A stretch of 64,000 bases of DNA, taken from assembly GCF_004614195.1 (NCBI RefSeq), contig NZ_SPUM01000008.1, forward strand, positions 1 through 64,000, written 5' to 3'. Under the pieces are notes generated by a model. It saw only the letters and a list, made by a program, of their open reading frames with translations. It was not told the DNA's origin and searched no databases. The position numbers and the translations under genes were made by a program. Every line of letters begins with the position of its first letter. Position 1 is the stretch's first letter. Below, one piece after another: positions 8,380 to 18,366 of the stretch. This DNA comes from Massilia horti (GTDB lineage Bacteria > Pseudomonadota > Gammaproteobacteria > Burkholderiales > Burkholderiaceae_D).

Positions 8380-9312
8380 TTGCGCTCGTTTATTCACGTG
8401 GCGCGCGCCGGCAGCTTCAGTCGCGCTGCGGCTGAGCTGTTCATTGCGCAGCCGGCGTTGAGCCGCCAGATCGGCAAGCTGGAAGAGGAATTGGGGGTGA
8501 CGCTGTTCGCGCGCCACGGACGCGGGGTCAAGCTGACCAGCGCCGGCGCCACGCTGCTCGAACGGGCGGAACTGATCACCCACTTCGTGCGCCAGACCAG
8601 CGAACAGGTGCGCGCCGCGGGCGACAGCGTCAGCGGCCATCTGTCGGTCGGGCTGCCGCCGGCGGTGATGCTCTCGCTCGGGCCAGCGCTGGTGGAGCGC
8701 TTCCGGCGCGACTTCCCGCGCGTGCACCTGCACCTGCGCGAGGGCCTGTCGGTGTCGCTGCAGGAATGGGTGCTCGACCGCCGGGTCGACCTGGCGGTGA
8801 TGTACAACCCGGCGCCTTTGGAGGCGCTGGAGGTGCAGCCGGTGTTCAGTGAATCGATGCTGCTGGTTGGGCCGCCGGAGCCGGGAACGGTCGGCGGGCG
8901 CGGGGCGCCGGTGCGGCTGCACGAGTTGTCGGGCCTGCCGCTGATCCTGCCTGGAGCGCCGCACAGCAACCGGCGGCTGGTGGAGCAGGTGGCCGCCGAG
9001 AATGGCTGCCGCCTGCGCGTGGTGCTGGAAGTGGACAGTGTGGCGCTGACCAAGACCCTGGTCAGCCGGGGCTATGGCTATTCGCTGTTCACCTATGGCG
9101 CGATGCACGAGGAGGTGGCGCGCGGCGAACTGGTGGTGCGGCCGGTGGAGCGGCCGGCGATCCGTTCCGTGCTCACCATCGCGACCCTGCGCGAGCGGCA
9201 GTCATCCCAGCTGGTGGCCGAGCTGCGCAAGCTGGTACATGGGAAGCTGCACCGCATCTTCCATGGCGACGACTGGCATGGGGAAGGGGTGTGGGTGGGC
9301 GATGTGCCTTAG
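8380..9312 (+). CDS. LysR-family transcriptional regulator
   Basis: A LysR-type regulator of 310 residues from TTG 8380. The winged helix-turn-helix occupies about residues 1-60 (FSRAAAELFIAQPALSRQIGKLEEELG) and the rest is a periplasmic-binding-protein-like effector domain. The start is unclear: family similarity (IDIRELRSF) begins five codons earlier, at 8365, where the codon is ATC, and the only good Shine-Dalgarno (AAGGA, 8353-8357) is spaced for that codon, not for TTG 8380. Either the TTG is used or an ATG has mutated. It is divergent from the EthD-like gene and is the likely regulator of the 1.3-8.2 kb cluster. Confidence 0.88.
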   Translation: MRSFIHVARAGSFSRAAAELFIAQPALSRQIGKLEEELGVTLFARHGRGVKLTSAGATLLERAELITHFVRQTSEQVRAAGDSVSGHLSVGLPPAVMLSLGPALVERFRRDFPRVHLHLREGLSVSLQEWVLDRRVDLAVMYNPAPLEALEVQPVFSESMLLVGPPEPGTVGGRGAPVRLHELSGLPLILPGAPHSNRRLVEQVAAENGCRLRVVLEVDSVALTKTLVSRGYGYSLFTYGAMHEEVARGELVVRPVERPAIRSVLTIATLRERQSSQLVAELRKLVHGKLHRIFHGDDWHGEGVWVGDVP

Positions 9313-9347
9313 AGGCTGTTCCGAATTGAACGCGTGCTGCGCGCGTT

Positions 9348-9454
9348 CGTAGGGTGCGCACCCCGTGCGCACGCGGTCACGGTGTGCCGACTTACGGCTG
9401 TCGCTCCACTACACCACGTTTGCGAACCGCGTGCGCACAGGTGCGCACCCTACG
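9348..9454. repeat. Palindromic intergenic repeat (107 bp)
   Basis: The left arm is 9348-9376 (CGTAGGGTGCGCACCCC...) and the right arm 9427-9454 (its inverted complement). The interior reads TCACGGTGTGCCGACTTACG, as in the other copies. It lies between the convergent ends of the LysR and TRIC genes and could also act as a bidirectional terminator hairpin. Confidence 0.85.
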
Positions 9455-9471
9455 AAAACCACGCAGCGACT

Positions 9472-10077
9472 TTAGCGCCCCAGCCGCAGGTCGAAGCGCC
9501 AGGTGACCAGACGCAGTCCGCTGATGAAGACCGCGCTCCACCAAATAGCGAGATCGTGTGGGAAATGGTAGTGCTTCATCGCCAGGAACAGCCAGTTGCC
9601 GAGGAAGGCGCAGATCGCGTAGGGCTTGCCGTCCCTGAACACCATCGGCACCTCGTTGCAGACGATGTCGCGCAAAACGCCGCCGAAGATCCCGGTGATC
9701 ACGCCCATCATCGAGGCGATAAAGATCGGCATGTGCGCGTCCAGTGCCGCGGCCACGCCGACCACTGAAAACATCCCCAGTCCGATTGCGTCGGCGATCA
9801 CGATCAGGCGTTCGGATACGATTTGGCGCACCGTGCGGATCAGCGGCGTGGCCACCAGCGCGAGCACGAAGATCAGGATCGCGTATTCCTGGTGCGTGAC
9901 CCAGAACAGCGGACGCCGGTCGAGCAGGATGTCGCGCAGCGTACCGCCGCCGAACGCGGTGATGAAGGCGACCGTGAAGACCCCGACCATGTCCATCCGT
10001 TTGCGGCGCGCTTCAATAAAGCCCGAGAAGGCGCCGACCAGGATCGCGATGATTTCGATGAACTTGATGAGGGTCAT
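9472..10077 (-). CDS. TRIC-type cation channel family protein (UPF0126)
   Basis: A 201-residue inner-membrane protein with about seven hydrophobic helices arranged as two related halves. Each half carries the family glycine motif: TAFGGGTLRDILLDRRP in the first and GIFGGVLRDIVCNEVP in the second. Bacterial members (YadS/YicG-like) are related to trimeric intracellular cation channels; a glycine-transport role has also been discussed for some. It appears to be monocistronic, flanked on both sides by the palindromic repeats. Confidence 0.9.
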   Translation of the reverse strand: MTLIKFIEIIAILVGAFSGFIEARRKRMDMVGVFTVAFITAFGGGTLRDILLDRRPLFWVTHQEYAILIFVLALVATPLIRTVRQIVSERLIVIADAIGLGMFSVVGVAAALDAHMPIFIASMMGVITGIFGGVLRDIVCNEVPMVFRDGKPYAICAFLGNWLFLAMKHYHFPHDLAIWWSAVFISGLRLVTWRFDLRLGR

Positions 10078-10131
10078 GCAAATGTAGGTTGTGGGGCAAT
10101 ATTGCTAGCCTAACATGACGTGGGGCTGTCG

Positions 10132-10266
10132 CGTAGGGTGTGCACCTGTGCGCACGCGGTCACGGCATGCTGACCTGCGGCTCCGGCTGCGGCTGCTTCA
10201 CGCGGACCGCATTCGGACGCAAACTCTGCTCAACCGTACCGCGTGCGCACAGGTGCGCACCCTACG
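10132..10266. repeat. Palindromic intergenic repeat (135 bp)
   Basis: The left arm is 10132-10159 (one mismatch, GTGTGCAC for GTGCGCAC) and the right arm 10239-10266. The interior is longer than in other copies (CACGGCATGCTGACCTGCGG...). It lies between the start of the TRIC gene and the end of the Smr gene, upstream of the TRIC coding start. Confidence 0.85.
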
Positions 10267-10291
10267 CCGGTCAGCGTACGGCCCGATTCGG

Positions 10292-10960
10292 TTAGTAGTC
10301 GAGCGCTGGCTTGAGCAGGACGATGAGGGCGCCGTGGCCGCCGTCGGCGCGGCCGGCCACGCAGAAGGCGACCACCTCGTTCTTTTGCACCAGCCAGCTG
10401 TGCACCATGCCGCGCAGTACCGGCTCGCCGCCGGCCGAGCCGTAGCCGACGCCGTGGATCACGCGCACGCAGCGCACGCCGCGCCGGTTGGCGCGGTGCA
10501 GGAAGTCGGTCAGCGCGTCGCGGGCTTCGTCGCGGGTCATGCCGTGCAGGTCGAGTTCGTCCTGCACCGGCCAGTGGCGCTTGCGCATCTTCTTGACCAC
10601 GTCCGGACCGACGCCGTCGCGCGCGTAGCTCAGCGACGGGTCTTCGTCGAGCAGGCCGTCGACGTCGAACAGGTCCGACAGCGATTCGCGCAGCACAGCC
10701 GCGGTTTCCTCTTCGGGCGTGAGCGGCCTTGCCTTCGATTCCTGCTGTCGGGGCGGCGGCGGGGGCGGGCGGTGCACGTAGCGGTCCGATTCCGGCAGCT
10801 TGGTGACGTCCTTCATCGCGCTGCGAAATTCCACGGCCCGCTCGCGCGCGACGCGTTCCCGCTTGGCGCGCTGGGCCTCTTCGATGGCGCGCACGCGCTC
10901 TTCTTCCTTAAGCTGGTCGCGCAAGGATTTCAGGTCAGCAAAATCTTTCATGCCCGCCAT
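10292..10960 (-). CDS. Smr domain protein (MutS2 C-terminal-like nuclease)
   Basis: A 222-residue protein with a charged, coiled N-terminal half (about 1-60), a Pro-rich linker (RPPPPPPRQ) and a C-terminal Smr domain. The domain signatures are DELDLHGMTRDEARDAL (LDLHG) and RVIHGVGYGS (HGxG), the nucleic-acid binding/nicking motifs of small MutS-related proteins. Its start lies 11 bp after the trxB stop, so the two are probably cotranscribed. A second Met at codon 4 could be the start. The role (RNA or DNA endonuclease) is inferred from family only. Confidence 0.9.
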   Translation of the reverse strand: MAGMKDFADLKSLRDQLKEEERVRAIEEAQRAKRERVARERAVEFRSAMKDVTKLPESDRYVHRPPPPPPRQQESKARPLTPEEETAAVLRESLSDLFDVDGLLDEDPSLSYARDGVGPDVVKKMRKRHWPVQDELDLHGMTRDEARDALTDFLHRANRRGVRCVRVIHGVGYGSAGGEPVLRGMVHSWLVQKNEVVAFCVAGRADGGHGALIVLLKPALDY

Positions 10961-10971
10961 CCGCAGCCCGT

Positions 10972-12063
<1,092 letters not shown>

Positions 12064-12116
12064 TTAGAATGGGCGGATTGCGAAACAAAGTTCCAGGCAG
12101 TATCGTTTCAACCAGC

Positions 12117-14531
12117 ATGAGCAAAAATAGCGAACCCAAGTCATATTCCCGCAATCAGGGCAGCAGCCGCCAGCCGCTGCCGAGTCGGCTCGTGCGCCTT
12201 CTGTCGGAGGCGCGCTGGATTGCGCTGGCCGTCGTATTTGTGTACCTGGTGCTGATCCTGCTGAGCTATCACCGTGCCGATCCCGGGTTTTCGCACGAAA
12301 GCGTGGTGCCGAAGATCGCCAATCTGGGCGGCAAGGCCGGGGCCTGGCTGTCCGACCTGATGCTGTTTATCTTCGGGTTTTCGGCCTGGTGGTGGTGCGT
12401 GTGCTTTTTGCGCTATATCTGGAAGGGATATAGCCGGCTGAGCAAGCGCTTCGCGCCGCAGGCCGACGAGGAGCCGGAACACCAGCATGAAATGATCATC
12501 CGCTGGGTCGGCTTCGTGCTCATGCTTGCCGGTAGCGTCGGGCTCGAATACCTGCGCATGTGGTCGCTGCGCGTCGAACTGCCGCGCGCGCCCGGCGGCG
12601 TGCTGGGTCAGGTGATCGGCCACGCGGCCAACGTCGCATTCGGCTTTACCGGCGCCACGCTGCTGCTCTTGATGCTGTTCGGGCTCGGCTTTTCGCTGTT
12701 CTTCCATGTGTCGTGGCTGGCGGTGGCCGAGCGGATCGGCGAAATGGCCGAGACCACCATCGACTGGTTCCGCCTGCGCATGGAAGACCGCGAAGACCGC
12801 CGCCAGGGCGAGGTCGCCGCCGTCAAGCGCGACGAGGTGGTGGTGCACGAGCGCGCCAAATTCGTCGAGAAGCATCCGCCACCGCCGCCAAAGGCCGAGC
12901 CGCAGCTGGACCAGCCGGGGGCAGCACCGCTGCCGGTTCCGGCCGCGTCGCCGTTCAAGATCGAGGCGCCGATGGTGTCCGTGCCCAAGTCCGAACGGGT
13001 AGAGAAGGAGAAGCAGGCGCCGCTGTTCCGGGACCTGCCGTCCGATTCCACCCTGCCGCCGCTGGCGCTGCTGGACGAGGCGCCGCCGGCCCAGGAGACG
13101 GTGGCCGTCGAAACGCTCGAGTTCACCAGCCGCCTGATCGAGAAGAAGCTGTCCGACTTCGGGGTCGAGGTCAAGGTCGTGGCCGCCTATCCGGGCCCGG
13201 TCGTGACGCGCTATGAGATCGAGCCGGCGACCGGCGTGAAGGGCAGCCAGATCGTCAACCTGGCGCGCGACCTGGCGCGCTCGCTGTCGCTCACGTCGAT
13301 CCGGGTGGTCGAGACCATCCCCGGCAAGAATTACATGGCGCTCGAGCTGCCCAATCCGAAGCGCCAGATCGTGCGCCTGACCGAGATTCTGGGCTCGAAG
13401 GTCTACAACGACAGCGCGTCGAGCCTGACCGTGGCGCTGGGCAAGGACATCGCCGGCAAGCCGGTGATCGCCGACCTGGCCAAGATGCCGCACCTGCTGG
13501 TGGCGGGTACCACCGGTTCCGGTAAGTCGGTGGGCATCAACGCCACCATCCTGTCGCTGCTGTACAAGGCCAACCCGCAGGACGTGCGCCTGATCCTGAT
13601 CGACCCGAAGATGCTGGAGATGTCGGTCTACGAGGGCATTCCGCACCTGCTGGCGCCGGTGGTGACCGACATGCGCCAGGCCGGCCATGCACTGAACTGG
13701 GCGGTCAACGAGATGGAGCGCCGCTACAAGCTGATGAGCAAGCTCGGTGTGCGCAACCTGGCCGGCTATAACGCCAAGATTCTGGAGGCGACCAAGCGCG
13801 AGGAGCATATCCCGAACCCGTTCTCGATCAATCCCGAGAACCCGGAGCCGCTGGAAAAACTGCCGACCATCGTGATCATCATCGACGAGCTGGCCGACTT
13901 GATGATGGTCGTGGGTAAGAAGGTGGAGGAACTGATCGCGCGTATCGCGCAGAAGGCGCGTGCCGCGGGCATTCACCTGATCCTGGCGACGCAGCGGCCG
14001 TCGGTGGACGTGATCACCGGCCTGATCAAGGCCAACATCCCGACCCGCATCGCGTTCCAGGTGTCGTCCAAGATCGACTCGCGCACGATTCTCGACCAGA
14101 TGGGGGCGGAAACCCTGCTCGGCATGGGCGACATGCTCTACATGCCGCCGGGTACCGGCCTGCCGATCCGCGTGCACGGGGCGTTCGTGTCGGATGACGA
14201 AGTGCATCGAGTTGTAAAACATCTCCACACGCTGGGTGAACCGAACTATATTGAGGGCATTCTCGAAGGCGGCACGCTGGAAGAGGGCGGCGGCGCGGAC
14301 GGCGCGGCGGCCGGCGAAGGCGGCGGCGAGTCGGACGCGCTGTACGACCAGGCGGTGCAGGTGGTGCTCAAGAACCGCCGCGCCTCGATCTCGCTGGTGC
14401 AGCGTCACCTGCGCATCGGTTACAACCGCGCGGCGCGCCTGCTGGAGCAGATGGAGCAGAGCGGGGTCGTTTCGAGCATGCAGTCGAACGGCAACCGTGA
14501 CATCCTGGTGCCGGCCGCCAGCGCAGAATAA
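12117..14531 (+). CDS. ftsK: DNA translocase FtsK
   Basis: A chromosome-segregation and division ATPase of 804 residues that pumps DNA at the septum and activates XerCD at dif. Four N-terminal membrane helices (about 35-220) are followed by a charged, Pro-rich linker, then the motor domain with Walker A GTTGSGKS (464-471), Walker B ([13 protein letters not shown]) and the C-terminal gamma winged helix ([21 protein letters not shown]) that reads KOPS sites. The start at 12117 ([14 protein letters not shown]) is a choice; in-frame ATGs at 12036 and 12069 precede it and no strong Shine-Dalgarno separates them. lolA follows after 11 bp. Confidence 0.95.
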   Translation: MSKNSEPKSYSRNQGSSRQPLPSRLVRLLSEARWIALAVVFVYLVLILLSYHRADPGFSHESVVPKIANLGGKAGAWLSDLMLFIFGFSAWWWCVCFLRYIWKGYSRLSKRFAPQADEEPEHQHEMIIRWVGFVLMLAGSVGLEYLRMWSLRVELPRAPGGVLGQVIGHAANVAFGFTGATLLLLMLFGLGFSLFFHVSWLAVAERIGEMAETTIDWFRLRMEDREDRRQGEVAAVKRDEVVVHERAKFVEKHPPPPPKAEPQLDQPGAAPLPVPAASPFKIEAPMVSVPKSERVEKEKQAPLFRDLPSDSTLPPLALLDEAPPAQETVAVETLEFTSRLIEKKLSDFGVEVKVVAAYPGPVVTRYEIEPATGVKGSQIVNLARDLARSLSLTSIRVVETIPGKNYMALELPNPKRQIVRLTEILGSKVYNDSASSLTVALGKDIAGKPVIADLAKMPHLLVAGTTGSGKSVGINATILSLLYKANPQDVRLILIDPKMLEMSVYEGIPHLLAPVVTDMRQAGHALNWAVNEMERRYKLMSKLGVRNLAGYNAKILEATKREEHIPNPFSINPENPEPLEKLPTIVIIIDELADLMMVVGKKVEELIARIAQKARAAGIHLILATQRPSVDVITGLIKANIPTRIAFQVSSKIDSRTILDQMGAETLLGMGDMLYMPPGTGLPIRVHGAFVSDDEVHRVVKHLHTLGEPNYIEGILEGGTLEEGGGADGAAAGEGGGESDALYDQAVQVVLKNRRASISLVQRHLRIGYNRAARLLEQMEQSGVVSSMQSNGNRDILVPAASAE

Positions 14532-14542
14532 AAGGAAATCCG

Positions 14543-15178
14543 ATGACGTTGAAATTGAAAATTTTTGGCGCCGCGCTGGCGGTGGCGTCAACGGCCTTCG
14601 CGGGCGCGGCGCAGGCCAGCGCGCTGGATCAATTCAAGGCCTTTGTGGCCGACACCAAATCGGCGCGCGGGGACTTTACCCAGCAGCAGTTGCGCAAGAC
14701 CGGCACCGGCAAGGCGCCGCCGGTTTCCTCGGGCACCTTCGTGTTCGCGCGCCCCGGCAAGTTCATCTGGACGTACACCAAGCCGTACGACCAGGTGCTG
14801 CAGGCCGACGGCGAGCATCTCTACATCTACGACAAGGACCTGAACCAGGTAACGGTCAGGAAGCTGGGCAATGCGCTCGGCTCGTCGCCGGCCGCGATCC
14901 TGTTCGGCAGTAACGATCTGGAGAAGAACTTCACGCTGTCCGAAGCGGGCACGCGCGACGGCCTGGAATGGCTGAATGCGGTGCCAAAGAGTAAGGACAC
15001 CAGCTTCGAGCAGATCGGCATCGGCCTGCGCGACGGCATTCCGCAGGCGATGGAGCTGAAGGATACCTTTGGCCAGACGTCGATCCTCAAGTTCCACAAC
15101 TTCCAGCGCAACCCGCCGCTGTCGCCGCAGCAGTTCAAGTTCGAGATTCCGAAGGGCGCCGACGTTCTGAATCAGTAG
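14543..15178 (+). CDS. lolA: Outer-membrane lipoprotein carrier protein LolA
   Basis: A 211-residue periplasmic chaperone that ferries lipoproteins from LolCDE to the outer membrane. The signal peptide ends near ...AGAAQA (about residue 26). Family features are visible: [32 protein letters not shown], and [25 protein letters not shown]-type ribosome-binding bases precede the ATG. It directly follows ftsK and belongs to the widespread ftsK-lolA-rarA-serS order, which here is broken after lolA. Confidence 0.95.
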   Translation: MTLKLKIFGAALAVASTAFAGAAQASALDQFKAFVADTKSARGDFTQQQLRKTGTGKAPPVSSGTFVFARPGKFIWTYTKPYDQVLQADGEHLYIYDKDLNQVTVRKLGNALGSSPAAILFGSNDLEKNFTLSEAGTRDGLEWLNAVPKSKDTSFEQIGIGLRDGIPQAMELKDTFGQTSILKFHNFQRNPPLSPQQFKFEIPKGADVLNQ

Positions 15179-15190
15179 CGGAATCGACGC

Positions 15191-15433
15191 TCAGGAGGCG
15201 AGCTTGAGCGCGAGGGCGGAAATCAGGGCCATCTGCAAAATGCCGACGGTGCCCACCCAGCGAATCATCTCGCTCTTCATCTCGGCGAAGTGGATGTCAA
15301 TGTGCGTTTCCAATAACTCTATGCGCATTTCCAACTCGTCGGTGCGTTTGTTCAACTTTTTGATGCATTCCCGGACGTCTTCGATGTCTTCCTTGCTTGC
15401 GCAGCGTTCGATAATCTTCGTCGAGGTTTCCAT
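15191..15433 (-). CDS. Small coiled-coil protein with C-terminal membrane helix
   Basis: An 80-residue protein. Residues 1-55 are a charged heptad-rich helix (ECIKKLNKRTDELEMRIELLE) and the last 20 (GILQMALISALALKL) form a membrane helix, an arrangement like DUF1640/CCDC90-type proteins. The C-terminal end SVGILQTTLIVALVLKLLP of the next gene is clearly related (GILQMALISALALKLAS here), so the two are tandem paralogues. It is convergent with lolA, 12 bp away. Function unknown. Confidence 0.6.
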   Translation of the reverse strand: METSTKIIERCASKEDIEDVRECIKKLNKRTDELEMRIELLETHIDIHFAEMKSEMIRWVGTVGILQMALISALALKLAS

Positions 15434-15468
15434 AAGGAGCTTTCCTCCAGCCTAGCTTCGAACAGTCC

Positions 15469-15735
15469 TTAAGGGAGCAGTTTGAGAACGAGCGCGACAA
15501 TTAGCGTAGTTTGCAGGATGCCGACAGAAACGACGACCGAGACGACCCATGCAATGAGCTGGGTCTTCAGCTTTTCGAGGTCTTGTTTTGACGCGAAACG
15601 TTCGGTGATTGTTGCTTCGAATGCGTTGACAACCTCTGCCAACCCGGCGCTGTGCGCCCGCGCTTGAGGCGAAGGTACTCCCGCTCCCTCCAGCCGCTCC
15701 ACCATTTTTTGCGTGTCGAAGTGCATGTCAGCCAT
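15469..15735 (-). CDS. Small coiled-coil membrane protein (DUF1640-like)
   Basis: An 88-residue protein: MHFDTQKMVERLEGAGVPSPQARAHSAGL at the N-terminus, a heptad stretch (ERFASKQDLEKLKTQL), then one membrane helix at the C-terminus. DTxKxVxxLxxAGxxxxQA is the usual opening of bacterial DUF1640 proteins, of unknown function. It lies 35 bp before its shorter paralogue on the same strand. A second Met at codon 4 could be the start. Confidence 0.7.
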   Translation of the reverse strand: MADMHFDTQKMVERLEGAGVPSPQARAHSAGLAEVVNAFEATITERFASKQDLEKLKTQLIAWVVSVVVSVGILQTTLIVALVLKLLP

Positions 15736-15837
15736 TTGGCGCCCGTTCCTGTCTCATGATAATCGGTACTTGGCATTTTCGGCGCCGTGCATGCGCTCCG
15801 ATATCCGATTCATCAATGGCGGCGCTTGCCTCCAACA

Positions 15838-16683
15838 TCACGGCCCGGGGGCCTTGACCGGCTTTCCTACCCAGTGGCTGTCATCGAAGAACACGAATTC
15901 GACCCTGGCATCATCGGACCAGAGCGGTGAGCCTTCGTCCTGCGAAAGGTCCAGCGAGAAGGATGTTATATTGATGCGCAAGCCGTTCAGCTCGTGGCGC
16001 ACCATGCGTTTGCCTTCGCTCAGCACGTAGGCCTGCAGGCGCGGCCACGGCCGGGTATTGACGAAGACCCACCGCTGCCCGCTGCACGCCGCGTCCATCG
16101 GCGGAGTATTGACGTCATCCCGCTCGCGTCCCATCACCAGCCTGCCGTGCCATACCGCCCACTCGATGGCGAGATAGACACGGCATTCCAGGCGCAAGTC
16201 GCCCAGCCGATAGACCTGTGGCGGCAGGCCGGGTGTATGCACGTCGATCACCCATCTCGCGGACGCGGCGTTGCGCCGGGAAACCACGACATTGGCATTG
16301 CGACGTTCGGCTTCTTCCGATTCGGATATCGTGAACCAGCCGTCCTCCTGGACGGGAAGGTCTTCGCTCCATGCGTTCCACAAAAAGCCTTTCTCCAGCC
16401 TGGCTTTGGTTAGCCGCAGCGGCTTCATCGGAAACGAGCCGGTCACCATGCAGAATCGCAGTTCGGCGGCCGGGGCCAATTGGTGATACTGCTCAAATTC
16501 GCGGATCCCGGGCAAATAGCGGGAATAAGGCCGCAGGTCGCTGGAGAAATTGCCGGTGATGGTGACCACCGGCGTTTCGGATGCGCTGGCGGAATCAATC
16601 TCTTGCGCGTCCGCCAGGTTGCACAGTATGCCGCCGGACAGCAGCACGACTGCCCGGCGTTTGACCGAATTGCGCTTGCCCAT
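15838..16683 (-). CDS. Secreted protein of unknown function, last gene of ECF operon
   Basis: About 281 residues from MGKRNSVKRRAVVLLSGG, which begins a signal peptide ending near NLADA. The start at 16683 places it 10 bp after the preceding gene; a Met 14 codons upstream would overlap that gene. The mature part has many aromatic residues and a repeated use of Arg-rich strands, with no family recognised. Because it is the fifth gene of the sigma-factor operon it is probably an envelope protein made under the same stress signal. Confidence 0.6.
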   Translation of the reverse strand: MGKRNSVKRRAVVLLSGGILCNLADAQEIDSASASETPVVTITGNFSSDLRPYSRYLPGIREFEQYHQLAPAAELRFCMVTGSFPMKPLRLTKARLEKGFLWNAWSEDLPVQEDGWFTISESEEAERRNANVVVSRRNAASARWVIDVHTPGLPPQVYRLGDLRLECRVYLAIEWAVWHGRLVMGRERDDVNTPPMDAACSGQRWVFVNTRPWPRLQAYVLSEGKRMVRHELNGLRINITSFSLDLSQDEGSPLWSDDARVEFVFFDDSHWVGKPVKAPGP

Positions 16684-16693
16684 CAAGCCGCGC

Positions 16694-17467
16694 TCATTGC
16701 TCGGCTGGCGCCCCATTGAGAACAATGGTTCGAACCGGATAGTCAGACGGAACGGTGAACAAGGAATCCTGGACGTCGCCGAACTTGAGGTTCTCGATGT
16801 GCGTGGTTAGCTCCTCTCCACGCATACTGACGTTGCGCGAATATATGGACCCGATGGGCAGTTCATTCGACGCCCAAGTCTCACTTGTCTCGACCAATTC
16901 CTTGTCGTTGCCACGGGAGCCGGCCGGGAAGAAGGTCTCGGTCAGGGCGCCGACCGCCTTCACACCCGCGATTTCCTTGAGGCCCAGGGAGGTTGTCACT
17001 CGCTTGTTCCATTCGGGGGCGCGAATTGGAGACGCCAGGTAGTCAGCGGGTATGCGATACGCCAGTGGCTCGCCCTTGATGCGCAGGACATCCTTGCGAT
17101 CCGGTCGGATCAGGTAGGCAACCTTGGCCCAGGGGTCGGCGATGAAGATGCGCTCGTTGCCATAGAGCGTTTTGTATGACATGCGCACTCGGCCGTTCTG
17201 GTCGCGGTAGCGCATGCTTGACTCCCTTTTCTTGATTTGATTGCCGTCGGCCAGGTTCTGGTTTTTTTCGGTCACTTGTTCCATCGAGTAGGCCAGTTTG
17301 AGGGATGCGTATCTGAAAGCCTGGCCATACTCCATTTGCATCTTTCTTCCATCGGACTCGTCCTCGAACTTTTGGGAATTGTCCGTCTGCGCGTGGACAG
17401 GGCCGATTGCCCACGGAAGGACTTGGGATGCAAGCAGCAATCTAAACAGGCCGGCGGAGACTTTCAT
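16694..17467 (-). CDS. Secreted protein, paralogue of the next upstream gene
   Basis: A 257-residue protein with a signal peptide (cleavage near PVHA/QTDN). It shares a layout with the 17529-18347 product: a Y-R-D-x-x-G-R strand (MRYRDQNGRVRMSY), an I-A-D-P segment followed by YLIRPDRK, a T-x-T-F-F-P-A-G-S-R-G-N stretch, E-T-W-A-S-N-E-L, and a final LFTVPSDYPVRTIV. LolA-like or DUF4412-like beta folds use similar short strands, but no firm family was recognised. It lies 61 bp after its paralogue in the ECF operon. Confidence 0.65.
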   Translation of the reverse strand: MKVSAGLFRLLLASQVLPWAIGPVHAQTDNSQKFEDESDGRKMQMEYGQAFRYASLKLAYSMEQVTEKNQNLADGNQIKKRESSMRYRDQNGRVRMSYKTLYGNERIFIADPWAKVAYLIRPDRKDVLRIKGEPLAYRIPADYLASPIRAPEWNKRVTTSLGLKEIAGVKAVGALTETFFPAGSRGNDKELVETSETWASNELPIGSIYSRNVSMRGEELTTHIENLKFGDVQDSLFTVPSDYPVRTIVLNGAPAEQ

Positions 17468-17528
17468 GGGGTCGTTCCTTTCGTTTGTGTCAAAGCGATT
17501 GTCTTGAAGATCGGGTTGAGTGAGCCAA

Positions 17529-18347
17529 CTACGGTCGCGCGATTTCCTGGACCGTGTAGTCGGCTGGTGCTGAAAAGAGGTAGGCTGGTGGATCGCTGCG
17601 GCGCACGTACTGCACGCGCGTCACGCGTTCGCCATGGCGCGGGTCTGTGAGCTTGGAGTACAGGGTCAGTTTCAGGTCGCGCGACAGCCAGCTCTCGACC
17701 GTCCACACGATGGGCTGGGTATTGCCGACCTTCCCGGCCGGAATGGTTGTGGTCTGAAGCGATCCCTCGACCGTCAAGCCTTCCATTTGCCGCGTGCCGA
17801 GCGAACGCAGCTCGATACGCTGGCCGTCGGCTGACGTGACTGTTCTGTTCAATGCCGGCGCCAATTGCTCGGCAACCTTGGTGGCGGCCGCGGACGCCAC
17901 CCCGTTTGCCGGTGGCGGGGCGGTAAGGGCAGTGTTGTTTGCCGGTGCCGGCTGACCCATTGCCATCTTCAAGCCGGTCTTGTCATCGGGGTAGAGCCGG
18001 TAGCTCATGTTCTGGATCGGATCCTGAATCTGTACCAGCGGCTTGCCTTGCCATTCTGACTCGACGCGGCTGCGCCCGTCGGTGTCGCGATACAGTTGCT
18101 CGGTACTGCGTTGGACGATTCGGTTGCCATCGGTCAGCACCTGCACCGATTCAGTAACCCGCTCGGCCGAGTAGGGGGCGCCGCGCACGACACAAGCCTG
18201 CTGGCAACGTGACGTCGCACTGACCCGCAGCAGCATTACCTCCGTCGGCTCGCGCTCGGTGAGCACCAGGCTGCCTGACTCTTGCGCTTGGGCCAAAGGC
18301 GCCAGCACGACCAGCGCAAGCGAGGCTGACAGGAACATGTGTTTCAT
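17529..18347 (-). CDS. Secreted protein, paralogue pair member in ECF operon
   Basis: A 272-residue protein with a clear signal peptide (LALVVLAPLAQAQ). The mature part has YRDTDGRSRVE, IQDPIQNMSYRLYPDDK, TTTIPAGKVGNTQ, VESWLSRDLKL, DPRHGERVTRVQYV and a final LFSAPADYTVQEI, each matching a counterpart in the downstream paralogue. An Ala/Pro-rich insert sits in the middle (about 130-160). A Cys pair (SRCQQACV) is near the N-terminus. Function unknown; secretion and operon position suggest an envelope role or sensing of the anti-sigma signal. Confidence 0.65.
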   Translation of the reverse strand: MKHMFLSASLALVVLAPLAQAQESGSLVLTEREPTEVMLLRVSATSRCQQACVVRGAPYSAERVTESVQVLTDGNRIVQRSTEQLYRDTDGRSRVESEWQGKPLVQIQDPIQNMSYRLYPDDKTGLKMAMGQPAPANNTALTAPPPANGVASAAATKVAEQLAPALNRTVTSADGQRIELRSLGTRQMEGLTVEGSLQTTTIPAGKVGNTQPIVWTVESWLSRDLKLTLYSKLTDPRHGERVTRVQYVRRSDPPAYLFSAPADYTVQEIARP

Positions 18348-18366
18348 GGAAAGCTCCAGTAAGGGT

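Noticed and set aside
12141-14591. An 816-codon open frame on the minus strand across ftsK
   Set aside because: It is antisense to the unmistakable FtsK domains; its translation is Arg/His/Gln-rich low-complexity, typical of high-GC shadow frames.
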